Part shown: positions 8,737-17,316 of the stretch, one piece after another
Layout of the letters: the number at the start of each line of letters is the position of its first letter
Position numbering within the stretch: the stretch's first letter is position 1
From: CBDCGJ01 sp965216645
Lineage (GTDB): Bacteria; Pseudomonadota; Alphaproteobacteria; GCA-2731375
DNA length: 64,000 nucleotides
Assembly (NCBI GenBank): GCA_965216645.1
Contig: CBDCGJ010000006.1
Coordinates: forward strand, 1 to 64,000
Direction of reading: 5' to 3'
Made by a program: the position numbers and the translations under genes
The notes under the pieces: generated by a model
Databases searched by the model: none
What the model was told of the DNA's origin: nothing
Seen by the model: only the letters and a program-made list of their open reading frames with translations

Positions 8737-9093
8737 TCAGTCGTCCGGCGACCAGGCGGTGTAATCGCCGGTTGCCGAGGCCCGCTTGCCGTCGCCGCTC
8801 ATACTGCCGGTCGGGCGATAGGCGGCGGCGGAGCCGGTGAGATTGGGTTCATGGTCCTTATGGAAAGAAGGTTGCGGCGGCGCATGTTCGCCGACCGGGG
8901 GATGCTCGACCGTCTTGTGCAGCCAGGCATGCCAGTCCGGCGGCACCGCCGAGGCTTCAGGCCGGTCGGCATAGATCACCCAGCGCCTGTCGTCGCCCTT
9001 TCGCGACCTGTAATAGACGTTGCCGAACTCGTCCTCGCCGACCCGTTCGCCCTTCCACCAGGTCATGAACCTCGTGCCGACCGTCGCACCCAT
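8737..9093 (-). CDS. NDUFA12 family NADH:ubiquinone oxidoreductase accessory subunit
   Basis: 118 residues resembling mitochondrial B17.2/NDUFA12, an accessory subunit of complex I found in alphaproteobacteria. Key blocks are VGEDEFGNVYYRSR, RRWVIYADRPEASAVPPDWHAWLHKT and HKDHEPNLTGSAAAYRP, with a tail ending DYTAWSPDD. It is the first gene of the minus-strand group NDUFA12-mlaD-methyltransferase-DUF2155, with 16 bp before mlaD. The 249 bp upstream hold an AT-rich stretch (9230-9342) that may carry promoters in both directions, but I could not assign -35/-10 boxes. Confidence 0.92.
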   Translation of the reverse strand: MGATVGTRFMTWWKGERVGEDEFGNVYYRSRKGDDRRWVIYADRPEASAVPPDWHAWLHKTVEHPPVGEHAPPQPSFHKDHEPNLTGSAAAYRPTGSMSGDGKRASATGDYTAWSPDD

Positions 9094-9342
9094 ACCGCGC
9101 CTTTCCGCTCAAATTCCCATATGTCGAAATCCGCCGAAATATGACAAAACCGACCGATCCGGTAAAGAGCTTATCCCACCGCCGGCACGGAAACTGCTAA
9201 AGATCACGCATCAAGACGGGGATCTTTCCCGAAACAATCTGCAAATTGAAACAACTTTCATTAATAATCAAACCTTTATCGAACGCAAATTTGGTGAAAA
9301 TCTATACTTTCACAAAATCATAATTACTTTTTCTCACAAGGT

Positions 9343-10446
9343 ATGGGTTTCGTAATGCCAAAAATACTGTCTTTAATGATCGCCCTCGCGGCGGGCCTAA
9401 TTTCATTCGCGTCGACCGAAGTAAAGTCACAACAGCTCTACGGACTGACAGTTGAGGGGGATCTCGTGCAGCTGAACGAGATGACCGGACAGGCGACTTT
9501 GATTGGACCGACCGGATTTGCCGGCACCAACGCCGCCGCCGCCGATTCAAACGGCACGATGTATTCGATCGTTCGTCCCAGCGTAGATCTACATCAAGTT
9601 ATCTCCATCGACACGACGACCGGCAGCGGCACAGTCGTCGCCGAAGCTCCCGCCTGTTCGGATATGTATACGGTTCGCGCTATGGCCATTGATTCCGGCG
9701 ACAATCTTTATGTCGCATTAAGCCAATCGCTAACGAGCGAAGAGGATATTTTGGCGCGGATCGATCTCTCGACGGGAGACTGCACCGTGATTGGTGCCAT
9801 GGGTCTGACCGGCATTCAGGCGATGGCATTCGACGGCAGCGATAATCTGTATTGTCTCGATGTCGGTAATCCAAGCGACCTTTGCCAAGTCGACGTCGGC
9901 ACCGGATTAGCGACGGTTGTTGTCAGCACGGATATGTCCGGCAACAGTCAGGCGTTGGAGTTCGACAGCACCGGCAAATTATATGCCGCCAGAACGGAGC
10001 TCATGGAAATCGATCCCATGACGGGAGCAGCGACATTGATTGGCGCGACCGGCGCGACAGACATTCGGGGACTGGCTTTCGCCGATGGCACGCCGCCGAT
10101 CGCCACTGTTCAAATCGCCATCAATCCGAAAAGCGGGATGAACTGCATCAAAAACAATGGCACCGGGAAGATTACCGTGCATGTGTTCGGGAGCTTCGAG
10201 TTCGATGTAACACAGATCGACCCGGCGACGTTGCATCTCGACGATCTGCCGATCGCGATCGCCGGAAACAGCGCCAGGCTTCGGGTCCAACTCAAAGACG
10301 AGAACGCCGACGGCGCGATGGATCTGATCGCAAAGTTCGAAAACATGGCCGCTGCCTTCGATCCGAATGCAATGTCGGCGACGCTGACCGGTCAGCTTCT
10401 CGACGGCACGGATTTCGAAGGTTCCGACACCATCTGCTTCAAGTAG
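9343..10446 (+). CDS. Secreted repeat protein, probable beta-propeller-like, unknown function
   Basis: 367 residues (363 if it starts at the ATG at 9355, which is closer to the signal peptide). The signal sequence ILSLMIALAAGLISFAS is followed by short repeats of the kind LYGLTVEGDLVQLNEMTGQATLIGPTG, each pairing a statement of the G-x-L-Y type with an I-D-x-x-T-G turn and ATLIGATG. This is typical of NHL/DUF4394-like propeller blades. The last 110 residues (IAINPKSGMNCIKNNGTGKITVHVFGS) form a separate beta-rich domain often found at the end of secreted proteins. Two Cys near the C-terminus could pair. Start, length and export are clear; function is not. Base composition is visibly lower in GC than its neighbours. 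Confidence 0.72.
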   Translation: MGFVMPKILSLMIALAAGLISFASTEVKSQQLYGLTVEGDLVQLNEMTGQATLIGPTGFAGTNAAAADSNGTMYSIVRPSVDLHQVISIDTTTGSGTVVAEAPACSDMYTVRAMAIDSGDNLYVALSQSLTSEEDILARIDLSTGDCTVIGAMGLTGIQAMAFDGSDNLYCLDVGNPSDLCQVDVGTGLATVVVSTDMSGNSQALEFDSTGKLYAARTELMEIDPMTGAATLIGATGATDIRGLAFADGTPPIATVQIAINPKSGMNCIKNNGTGKITVHVFGSFEFDVTQIDPATLHLDDLPIAIAGNSARLRVQLKDENADGAMDLIAKFENMAAAFDPNAMSATLTGQLLDGTDFEGSDTICFK

Positions 10447-10461
10447 TTGCCGCGCGCTCCT

Positions 10462-12120
10462 TCAGGCCCGGCCGCCCCGGAGCAGTTTGCCGGGGCGGTG
10501 GCCGTTGCTGCCGAGCCGATGGCCGTTGACGACAACCTCGGAGATCCCGAACGCATCCGCGACCAAACGGTCGGCGCCGGCGGGCAAGTCATAGACCCGG
10601 CGCAAGCCGCTTGCCCCCACGGTGCCAGGATCGAAGACGACGATGTCCGCCGGCCGTCCTTCCGCCAGCAGGCCCCGGTCGCTCAGGCCGAACAGCTCCG
10701 CCGGGCGCTGGGTCAGCATATGCACCGCCCGCTCCAAGCTTAAATCGCCTCGTTCCCGCACCCAATGACCCAACAGATGGGTCGAGAAGCAGGCATCGCA
10801 AAGCTGACTGGCATGAGCGCCGGCATCGGACAGGCCGAGCACCACATTCGGATCCTGCAACAGCTCCGCCACTTCCGTCTCGTCATTGTTGAAGATAGCG
10901 AAGCGGAAGCGGGTGGCGAAATCGCTTTCGAGCGACAGATCGAGAGCGAGGTCGACCGGATCGACTTTTTGCTCCGCCGCCACTTCGGCCAACAGGCGGC
11001 CGTCCAGGTCGTGGTCCAGAGGACAGAAGGAGATGTCGGCCCGTTGCGCCCAGCCAGCCAAGGCCAGCTTCTCGCCCGGCGCCAACAGGTCCTTGAATTC
11101 CTGGCGGAAGGCCGGGTCGGCATAGATCGCGCGGCGTCCGGCCCGGTCTGTCCGCATGGTTTGCTTGAACAGCCCGAGCATTTCGAACGGGAACGGCTCG
11201 TCGAACTCGAAATCGAACATCAGCGGGCGGCAAGACACCTGGGGTACGACCGACAGGCCATCGTCGACGAAACCGGCGGTGCGCTCGAGATGCTTGCGGT
11301 GGGAGCCTGGGCCGGACATGCCGGCGAGCAAGGCCGTCCAACTTACCGGCACGTCATGTTTGCCGGCGATTTCGGCGAACTGGTCGTGGAACAGGGTCCG
11401 GCCGATGGTGGCCTGCATGATCCCCCGCCCGGATTTCTTCATGGCGCCGACCAAGGCATCGATCTCGCCCACGTCTGCCAAGCGGCTCGGCACCGGGTTG
11501 CCGCCATAGCCGTGGTGGGTGCCGGCATGGGAGGTGGAGAAACCGACGGCGCCGGCTTCCATCGCCTCCTCGACGATTTCGGCCATGGCCGCAACCTCGC
11601 CGGGCTCGGCCACGCGCTCCACGGCCTCCTCGCCCATCACGTAGGTTCGGATCGGCGTATGGCCGGCCAGCACCGCGACATTGATATCCGCGCCCGATTG
11701 CTCGACGGCGTCCATATATTCCGGGAAGGTTTCGAACGGCCAAGTTTCACCCAATCCCGCGGTCAGGGCTTCGAAACTCATGCCCTCCACCTTCTCCAGG
11801 GTCCGCTTCATCATGTCCCGATGAGCCGGCTTCGTCGGTGCGACGCCGAAGCCGCAATTGCCGATCACCACGGAAGTCACGCCATGTTCGGGCGAGATGG
11901 TCAGGCCTTGGTCCCACAGGATCTGGGCGTCGTAGTGGGTGTGAATGTCGACGAAGCCGGGGCTGATCACCTGGCCGTCGGCATCGACGGTCTCCGCCGC
12001 CTCGCCATCGACATGGCCCAAGGCCGCGATTTTGCCGTCCTTGACCGCGATGTCGCCGGCATAGGCCGCTTTACCGCTGCCGTCGACAATATTGCCATTG
12101 CTGATTTTCAGATCGAACAT
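10462..12120 (-). CDS. D-aminoacylase/N-acyl-D-amino-acid deacylase family amidohydrolase
   Basis: 552 residues of the metal-dependent amidohydrolase superfamily. The N-terminal beta sandwich (MFDLKISNGNIVDGSG) leads to the metal motif PGFVDIHTHYDAQ (H-x-H, residues about 57-69). Later come GNCGFGVAP, GFSTSHAGTHHGYGG and LSDAGAHASQLCDA, then the returning sandwich RPADIVVFDPGTV. Homologues hydrolyse N-acyl-D-amino acids or related amides; the substrate here is open. The SD AGGAG lies six bases before the ATG. It follows the other amidohydrolase gene by 9 bp, so the two are coupled. A GC-rich hairpin at 10472-10498 lies within its last codons, facing the convergent secreted-protein gene. Confidence 0.85.
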   Translation of the reverse strand: MFDLKISNGNIVDGSGKAAYAGDIAVKDGKIAALGHVDGEAAETVDADGQVISPGFVDIHTHYDAQILWDQGLTISPEHGVTSVVIGNCGFGVAPTKPAHRDMMKRTLEKVEGMSFEALTAGLGETWPFETFPEYMDAVEQSGADINVAVLAGHTPIRTYVMGEEAVERVAEPGEVAAMAEIVEEAMEAGAVGFSTSHAGTHHGYGGNPVPSRLADVGEIDALVGAMKKSGRGIMQATIGRTLFHDQFAEIAGKHDVPVSWTALLAGMSGPGSHRKHLERTAGFVDDGLSVVPQVSCRPLMFDFEFDEPFPFEMLGLFKQTMRTDRAGRRAIYADPAFRQEFKDLLAPGEKLALAGWAQRADISFCPLDHDLDGRLLAEVAAEQKVDPVDLALDLSLESDFATRFRFAIFNNDETEVAELLQDPNVVLGLSDAGAHASQLCDACFSTHLLGHWVRERGDLSLERAVHMLTQRPAELFGLSDRGLLAEGRPADIVVFDPGTVGASGLRRVYDLPAGADRLVADAFGISEVVVNGHRLGSNGHRPGKLLRGGRA

Positions 12121-12129
12121 CGTCGTCTC

Positions 12130-13224
12130 CTATGCCGCCAAGCCGTAAAGCGCGCTGACATTACCGCGCAGGATCAGGTCCCGCTCCGCCGCCGGCATGT
12201 CGCTCGCATGCTCGGCCAGCAGTTCCTGGCTCCAGGGCCAGGTGCTGTCGGAATGGGGGAAGTCGTTGGCCCACATCAACCGCTCGATGTTGCATTCGTT
12301 GCGGAACTTGAAGGCGGTCCAGTCGTCCTGGAAGGTCAGCCAGATATTGCGCTTAAAAAACTCGCTCGGCAGCATCGACAGCTCCGCGCATTTCAGCCAG
12401 GCGCGGTGGCGCTTATAGGCATGGTCCATGCGGTACATGAAATGGGGTGCCCAGCCCGCGTCAGCCTCGACACAGACAACCTTCAAGTCGGGGAAGCGAT
12501 CGAAGATACCGGAGAAGACGAACAGGCCCAGCAGATCCTGGCAAGTCCGGGTGATGCTGAGGAATCCGTTGATCCGCGGTCCCCGGGTCTCGAAATAAGC
12601 GTCGTTGGTGGTCAGGATGTGGAACGACAGCGGCAGTTCCAGATCGACCGCGGCCTGCCAGAGCGGGTCGTAAATCGGGTCGTCGTAATCGGCCTCGCCG
12701 GGCATGCCGGTCATCATCACGCCCTTGAAGCCCATTTCCTTGATCTTCTTCAATTCCTTCATGCCCTCGGCCGGCGACTTGATCGCCGCCTGGGCCATGC
12801 CGATAAGCCGGTCCGGCGCGGTCTCGCAATAGCCTTGAAGCCAGCGGTTGTAGGCCTCCATACACGCCTGCTTATAGTCGATGTCCGGATGCACGCAGAG
12901 CAGCATGCCCACCGTGGGATAGATGATTTCCGCGGCGACGCCATCGCGGTCCTGATCTTTCAGCCGGGCCTTCGGATCCCAGCCGCCGGCATGCATTTCC
13001 GTAAACCGGGTGCCGGTGATTTTCAGCTCCTCCGGCGCCTTGCCGGCGGCGGCCACCAGGCCGATCGGCACCGGCCGCTTCAGGCCGGGAATGACGTAAA
13101 TATCCGTGTCCTCGCCGGATTCCAAATATGGCACGTCGTCCCGGAATTTCGCCTCGATAAACTCGCTGTAACATTCCGGCGGCTCCGTTGTGTGGGAATC
13201 CGCGGAAATCATGCCCTCAAACAT
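12130..13224 (-). CDS. ACMSD-like amidohydrolase (amidohydrolase-2 family)
   Basis: 364 residues. The start at 13224 is chosen for its SD (GGAACGAGAG just upstream) and for the family N-terminus MISADSHTTEPPE, where D-x-H marks the metal site. Further blocks are GVAAEIIYPTVGML, NRWLQGYCETAPDRLIGMAQ, FKGVMMTG and, near the end, LMWANDFPHSDSTWPWS, whose Asp-Phe-Pro-His segment is typical of decarboxylase/hydrolase members such as ACMSD and LigW-type enzymes. Substrate unknown. It sits between the D-aminoacylase-like gene and the MaoC genes on one strand, suggesting a catabolic operon. Confidence 0.83.
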   Translation of the reverse strand: MFEGMISADSHTTEPPECYSEFIEAKFRDDVPYLESGEDTDIYVIPGLKRPVPIGLVAAAGKAPEELKITGTRFTEMHAGGWDPKARLKDQDRDGVAAEIIYPTVGMLLCVHPDIDYKQACMEAYNRWLQGYCETAPDRLIGMAQAAIKSPAEGMKELKKIKEMGFKGVMMTGMPGEADYDDPIYDPLWQAAVDLELPLSFHILTTNDAYFETRGPRINGFLSITRTCQDLLGLFVFSGIFDRFPDLKVVCVEADAGWAPHFMYRMDHAYKRHRAWLKCAELSMLPSEFFKRNIWLTFQDDWTAFKFRNECNIERLMWANDFPHSDSTWPWSQELLAEHASDMPAAERDLILRGNVSALYGLAA

Positions 13225-13262
13225 CTCTCGTTCCTTTCTCTCTCTACGGGCGACATTGTGGC

Positions 13263-13706
13263 CTAGTTGAGGATTTCCGCCAAGGCCTCCCCCGTCGCGG
13301 CCACAGTGCCGTCGGCTTTTTCCACGACCATGTCGCAGACCACCCACTTGCCTTTCTTGGTCTCCCGCTTCGAGATCACGGTGCCGCGGACGGAGATGGT
13401 GTCGCCCGGATAGATCGGTTTGCGGAAGCGGGTCTCCAGCCGGCGGTGGTTACCGTTATCCGGCCACAGCCAGTCGGTCATCGCCCGGGTCATCAGGGAG
13501 TAGGTCATCAAGCCATGCTGAATGACGGTGTCGAACTTTTTGTCCCCGGCGAAACGGGTCTCCTCCAGATACTTGTCGTCCCAATGCAGGGGATTGTGAT
13601 CGTATGACGCGGCGGCGAATTCCTTGATCGCCTCCCGCGTCACCGTGACCGTCGGGCCGGAGATTTCGTGACCGGGTTCGATATCGGCGAATGTAATGTC
13701 GTGCAT
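13263..13706 (-). CDS. MaoC-type hotdog hydratase/dehydratase
   Basis: 147 residues with the single hotdog fold of MaoC dehydratases: FADIEPGHEISGPTVTVTREAIKEFAAASYDHNPLHWDD. The D-H-N-P-L-H segment is the R-hydratase active-site motif (D-x-x-x-x-H). A second block, QHGLMTYSLMTRAMTDWL, follows. It probably acts on an acyl-CoA. The start is chosen at 13706, and the upstream MaoC gene stops 10 bp before it. These adjacent half-size proteins may form a heterodimer, as many MaoC pairs do (inference). Confidence 0.85.
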   Translation of the reverse strand: MHDITFADIEPGHEISGPTVTVTREAIKEFAAASYDHNPLHWDDKYLEETRFAGDKKFDTVIQHGLMTYSLMTRAMTDWLWPDNGNHRRLETRFRKPIYPGDTISVRGTVISKRETKKGKWVVCDMVVEKADGTVAATGEALAEILN

Positions 13707-13716
13707 CGGAAACTCC

Positions 13717-14208
13717 TCAATAGGGCCGCATGGTCCAGCCGCGGCCGGAGCAGACGACCTCGCCGTGCTGATTGCGGAAAACATTGTCATGGATAGCGAA
13801 GGTATTGCCCTTGCGGATCACCTTGTCGAGGCACCGGGCTTCGAGCGTAATGGTATCGCCGGGCCGGACTGGGCGTTCGAGCCACCAGTTCTGGCCCATA
13901 TTTACCGTGCCCGGCGTGCGCATGAAATGATCGTGGCCGGTACAGGCGAACAGAAACAGCGCGTGGATGCTGGGCGGCGCGATCAGACCGCCGAAGCGCG
14001 TGGTCTTGGCATAGTCCTCGTCGAAATAGAGCGGATTGTCGTCGCCGATCGAGCGGGCATAGCGCTGGATCATCTCCTTGGTGATGGTCACCGGCCGGGT
14101 GGTCAGGGATTTCCCCGGCTCCAAATCGTCCCAGCCGTCGCGCGCCTCCGCGTCCTTCCAAAAATCGGTCTCGAATTTATCATGGTCGAAGTCTTCCAAT
14201 TGGCTCAT
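13717..14208 (-). CDS. MaoC-like (FAS1-type N-terminal) dehydratase domain protein
   Basis: 163 residues from the ATG at 14208, preceded by the purine-rich AAAGAGGGCGG. Motifs include RPVTITKEMIQRYARSIGDDNPLYFDEDYAKTTRFGGLIAPP, where D-D-N-P-L-Y replaces the His found in the partner protein, so it may be the non-catalytic or substrate-binding half. The block LERPVRPGDTITLEARCLDKV fits the FAS1-like dehydratase group that includes mesaconyl-CoA hydratase-like proteins. It is divergent from the CoA transferase gene across 79 bp, a likely shared regulatory region. Confidence 0.82.
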   Translation of the reverse strand: MSQLEDFDHDKFETDFWKDAEARDGWDDLEPGKSLTTRPVTITKEMIQRYARSIGDDNPLYFDEDYAKTTRFGGLIAPPSIHALFLFACTGHDHFMRTPGTVNMGQNWWLERPVRPGDTITLEARCLDKVIRKGNTFAIHDNVFRNQHGEVVCSGRGWTMRPY

Positions 14209-14287
14209 GCCGCCCTCTTTCGCAATCACGTAAAGACACTATACTGCCGGCAATATTCTCGCTTTGGCAAATCTCGGAGACTGACAG

Positions 14288-15481
14288 ATGCCGATCCCCG
14301 CCGCGTCCGACGTGCTGGACCATATCCGCGTGCTCGATTTGACCCGGGTCCGGGCCGGCCCGACGGCGGTACGGCAACTGGCCGATTGGGGCGCCGACGT
14401 GATCAAGATCGAAGCGCCGGATCATACCGGCGGCGACGGCGGCCTGGGCGGCGCCCGCCAGGGCCCGGACTTCCAAAACCTGCACCGCAACAAACGGTCG
14501 ATCACCCTGAACCTGAAAAGCCCGGAGGGGATCGAGGTATTGAAGAAGCTCGTGGCCGGCGCCGATGTGGTGGTGGAAAACTACCGGCCGGACGTGAAGC
14601 ATCGCCTCGGCATCGACTATGGCAGCCTGCGTCGGGTCAATCCGCGGCTGGTCTATGCCAGTATTTCCGGCTTCGGCCAGGACGGGCCCTATGTGAAACG
14701 GCCTGGCGTGGACCAGATCGCGCAGGGCCTGGGCGGCCTGATGTCGATCACCGGCGCGCCGGGCGACGGACCTATGCGGGTCGGCATTCCGGTCGCCGAC
14801 CTGACCACCGGTCTGCTCGCCGCCCAAGGCGTCCTGCTGGCGCTGATCGAGCGGGAGAAAAGCGGTGAGGGTCAGTGGATCAAGGCCTCGCTGTTGGAAT
14901 CGCAATTGTTCATGCTGGATTTCCAGGCCGCCCGATGGCTAATGGATGAAGACGTGGCGCCGCAGGTCGGCAACGAACATCCGACCAGCGTGCCGACCAA
15001 CGCCTACGCCACGAAGGACGGTTATATCAACGTCGCCGCGGTGGGCGACCCGATCTACAAACGCTTCTGCCTCGCCATCGAGCGGCCGGATCTGGTCGAC
15101 CATCCCGACTATGTCAGCGGTAAGCGCCGCTTCCAAAACCGCGACGCCCTGAACGCAGAGGTCGCGGCGGAAATCGCGACCCGGACCAGCGCCTATTGGG
15201 TCGACCTGCTGAACGAGGCCGGGGTGCCCTGCGGTCCGATCAACCGCATCGACCAGGCCTTCGCGGACGAGCAGGTCAAGCATCTCGGCATCGCCCAGTC
15301 GACCGAAAGTCCGGAAGCGGGCGACGTGACCCTGGTCGGCCAGGCCATCACCATGAGCCGTAGCCGCGCCAAGCTGGCCATCGGCGCGCCCGTGAAAGGC
15401 GCCCATAACGACGAAATCCTGGCGGAGATCGGCTACAGCGCCGACGAGATCAACCGCCTGCGCGACAATCAAAGCATCTGA
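14288..15481 (+). CDS. CaiB/BaiF family III CoA transferase
   Basis: 397 residues. Family III CoA transferases move CoA between carboxylic acids through an aspartyl-CoA thioester. Visible blocks are IRVLDLTRVRAGPTAVRQLADWGADVIKIE, RNKRSITLNLKSPEG, VVVENYRPDVKHRLGIDY, ASISGFGQDGPY and RPGVDQIAQGLGGLMSITG, the Asp in GVDQ being the expected catalytic residue. PTNAYATKDGYINVA and a C-terminal GAHNDEILAEIGY complete the family pattern. Formyl-CoA, mesaconyl-CoA and carnitine transferases all share these features, so the substrate is open. It is followed 34 bp later by an enoyl-CoA hydratase gene and is divergent from the MaoC pair. Confidence 0.9.
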   Translation: MPIPAASDVLDHIRVLDLTRVRAGPTAVRQLADWGADVIKIEAPDHTGGDGGLGGARQGPDFQNLHRNKRSITLNLKSPEGIEVLKKLVAGADVVVENYRPDVKHRLGIDYGSLRRVNPRLVYASISGFGQDGPYVKRPGVDQIAQGLGGLMSITGAPGDGPMRVGIPVADLTTGLLAAQGVLLALIEREKSGEGQWIKASLLESQLFMLDFQAARWLMDEDVAPQVGNEHPTSVPTNAYATKDGYINVAAVGDPIYKRFCLAIERPDLVDHPDYVSGKRRFQNRDALNAEVAAEIATRTSAYWVDLLNEAGVPCGPINRIDQAFADEQVKHLGIAQSTESPEAGDVTLVGQAITMSRSRAKLAIGAPVKGAHNDEILAEIGYSADEINRLRDNQSI

Positions 15482-15515
15482 ACAGCATCTGACAAGACAT
15501 GCGAGGAGACCGCCC

Positions 15516-16321
15516 ATGACAGAGCTCGAGCTCTCGACCAGCAAGATGATTGCCCGCAAAGAAGGCGCCATCGGCTGGATGATCTTCAACCAGCCGGAGA
15601 AGCGCAATGCCGTCTCCATGGAAATGTGGGCGGCGGTGCCAGAGATCATCGCCGATTTCGAGGCCGATCCGGCGGTGCGGGTCATCGTCCTGGCCGGCGC
15701 GGGCGACAAGGCCTTCGTCGCCGGCGCCGATATCTCGGAATTTGGCGAGAAGCGGGACAGCCCGGAAGCGACCGCGAAGTATGACTCTGTCGGCGGCAAG
15801 GCCCAGGCCGCCATCCGCAACGCCATGAAACCGACCATTGCCATGATCAAGGGCTATTGCGTCGGCGGCGGCGTCGCCATCACCTTGAACTGCGACCTAC
15901 GCATCGCCGCCGACGACAGCAAGTTCGCGGTACCGGCGGCCAAGCTCGGCCTCGGCTACCGAGCCGCCGGCATCCGCCAGTTGATGGACCTGGTCGGTCC
16001 CTCCTTCGCCAAGGAGATCTTTTTCACCGCCCGCATGTTCGACGTGGAGGACGCGCGGGGTGATGGGCCTGATCAAACCGAGTGGTCCCCCGGGCAGAGC
16101 TTGAGGATTACGTGGTCGACTACGCCAACACCATCGCCGGCAATGCGCCTTTGACCATCAAAGCGGCGAAGATGTCCGTGGAACTGTGGCTGAAGGACGA
16201 GGACCAGCGCGACCTGGCCGCCTGCGACGACGCCATCAACGCCTGCTTCGCCAGCGCCGACTATAGAGAAGGCCGCACCGCCTTCATGGAGAAAAGGAAA
16301 CCGGCTTTCCGAGGCGTTTGA
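15516..16321 (+). CDS. Enoyl-CoA hydratase/isomerase (frameshifted)
   Basis: Crotonase-fold protein of about 267 residues after correction. FNQPEKRNAVSMEMW, VLAGAGDKAFVAGADISEF (first oxyanion-hole strand) and GYCVGGGVAITLNCDLRIAADDSKFAVPAAKLGLGY (second) are clear. The usual catalytic Glu positions are not both obvious, so hydratase versus isomerase is unsure. Two extra bases at about 16059 and 16076 break the frame. Removing them gives DVEDARVMGLINRVVPRAELEDYVV, which joins the 3' part ending at 16321. SD GGAG precedes the ATG. Probably co-transcribed with the CoA transferase. Confidence 0.85.
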
Positions 16322-16364
16322 GGGATAGGCCGCAGATGTACTCATCAACTGGCTAGGCCACACG

Positions 16365-16457
16365 CGTCATCCCGGCCTTGAGCTGGGATCTCCTTGAGAA
16401 GTGAGTTTCACCTTCGCTGAGATACCGGATAACGGCTGCGCCGTTTCCGGCATGACG
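16365..16457. repeat. 93-bp intergenic repeat, copy B
   Basis: It begins CGTCATCCCGG and ends CCGGCATGACG, so the ends are inverted relative to each other. The right 40 bp (GATACCGGATAACGGCTGCG onward) are identical to copy C at 26053. The inner part differs. The arms can fold into a hairpin (CCGGCCTTGAGCTGG on the left; AACGGCTGCGCCGTT as a nested palindrome on the right). It lies between the enoyl-CoA hydratase gene and the convergent MOSC gene. Confidence 0.8.
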
Positions 16458-16518
16458 GTTTTTCTTAAGACGTCACAAGGATGGATCGCATGAACGGCGG
16501 CAAGCCATGGAACAACGC

Positions 16519-17295
16519 CTACAACAAGTAGACCGCGTCTCCCGGCTTCACCACACCTTCGGCCAGGATGACGCCGTAGACGCCGGCCGTGTTGCCGTGA
16601 TTGCGGGAGACATGTTGCAGGATTTCCTTGTCCCGGCGGGCGTCGTCGGGATCGAGGGCGATGACGGCGCAGCGGGGGTCGCGGTCAGTTACCGCGATCT
16701 TGACCCGGTCGCCGATACGCAAATTGCGGTCGACATAGGCATCCTCGGCGAAGCCGGTGCCGGCGTCCAGGTCGAGATAGAGATTGGCCCGGAAGCGCCG
16801 CGGATCGAGCGGTCGATCGAGTTCGCCGGCAAGTTGGTCGATGGTTTGCGTGGAGATCAGGGAGATCGGATTGCAGTCGGCCAACACGGTGTCGGCCTGG
16901 ATCAGCTCCAGCCGCTCCTCGCCATAGAGCGTGTGACGCAGGCGGATATCGTCCACGTCATAGACCTCGCCCGCGGGTGTCTCGACCTCGACCGCCAAGG
17001 CCTCCCGCTTCACCGTCACCGGCGTGACCGGTACATTGGCGGCGGCGACCGCCTGCCAATTGTCCGGATCGGCCGCCGCGGCGGGATCCTTGAAGCGGGG
17101 GCGATGACGCAACATGTCCGGATTGTCGCGGGCCGTGAAATAGGGGAAGACGTCCGGCGCCGACGGCCGCACGAAGGCATAGCGTCGGTCGCCATAAAGC
17201 CCACCGTAGGAGACGAAGCCGCGCTCCAGCGCCTCCCCCGCCATGCTCTTGACCGGATAGCGCCAGACGCTGGCGACCTTGCCGACTTGTTCCAC
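16519..17295 (-). CDS. MOSC domain-containing protein
   Basis: 258 residues. The N-terminal MOSC-N barrel (VASVWRYPVKSMAGEALE ... YGDRRYAFVRP) is followed by the MOSC core: RFRANLYLDLDAGTGFAEDAYVDR, RIGDRVKIAVTDRDPRCAVIALDPD with the conserved Cys, and NTAGVYGVILAEGVVKPGD. Relatives include the C-terminal domain of molybdenum cofactor sulfurase, mARC and YiiM/YcbX, which handle molybdenum cofactor or sulfur. YcbX-like detoxification is one option. It ends the minus-strand group VOC-DUF3108-MOSC. Confidence 0.85.
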   Translation of the reverse strand: MEQVGKVASVWRYPVKSMAGEALERGFVSYGGLYGDRRYAFVRPSAPDVFPYFTARDNPDMLRHRPRFKDPAAAADPDNWQAVAAANVPVTPVTVKREALAVEVETPAGEVYDVDDIRLRHTLYGEERLELIQADTVLADCNPISLISTQTIDQLAGELDRPLDPRRFRANLYLDLDAGTGFAEDAYVDRNLRIGDRVKIAVTDRDPRCAVIALDPDDARRDKEILQHVSRNHGNTAGVYGVILAEGVVKPGDAVYLL

Positions 17296-17316
17296 TACCG
17301 CACCGCCGGCGAACCG

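Noticed and set aside
10765..13266. 833-codon open frame on the plus strand
   Set aside because: It lies antisense across both amidohydrolase genes, which have clear motifs; it is a GC-rich shadow with no recognisable family.
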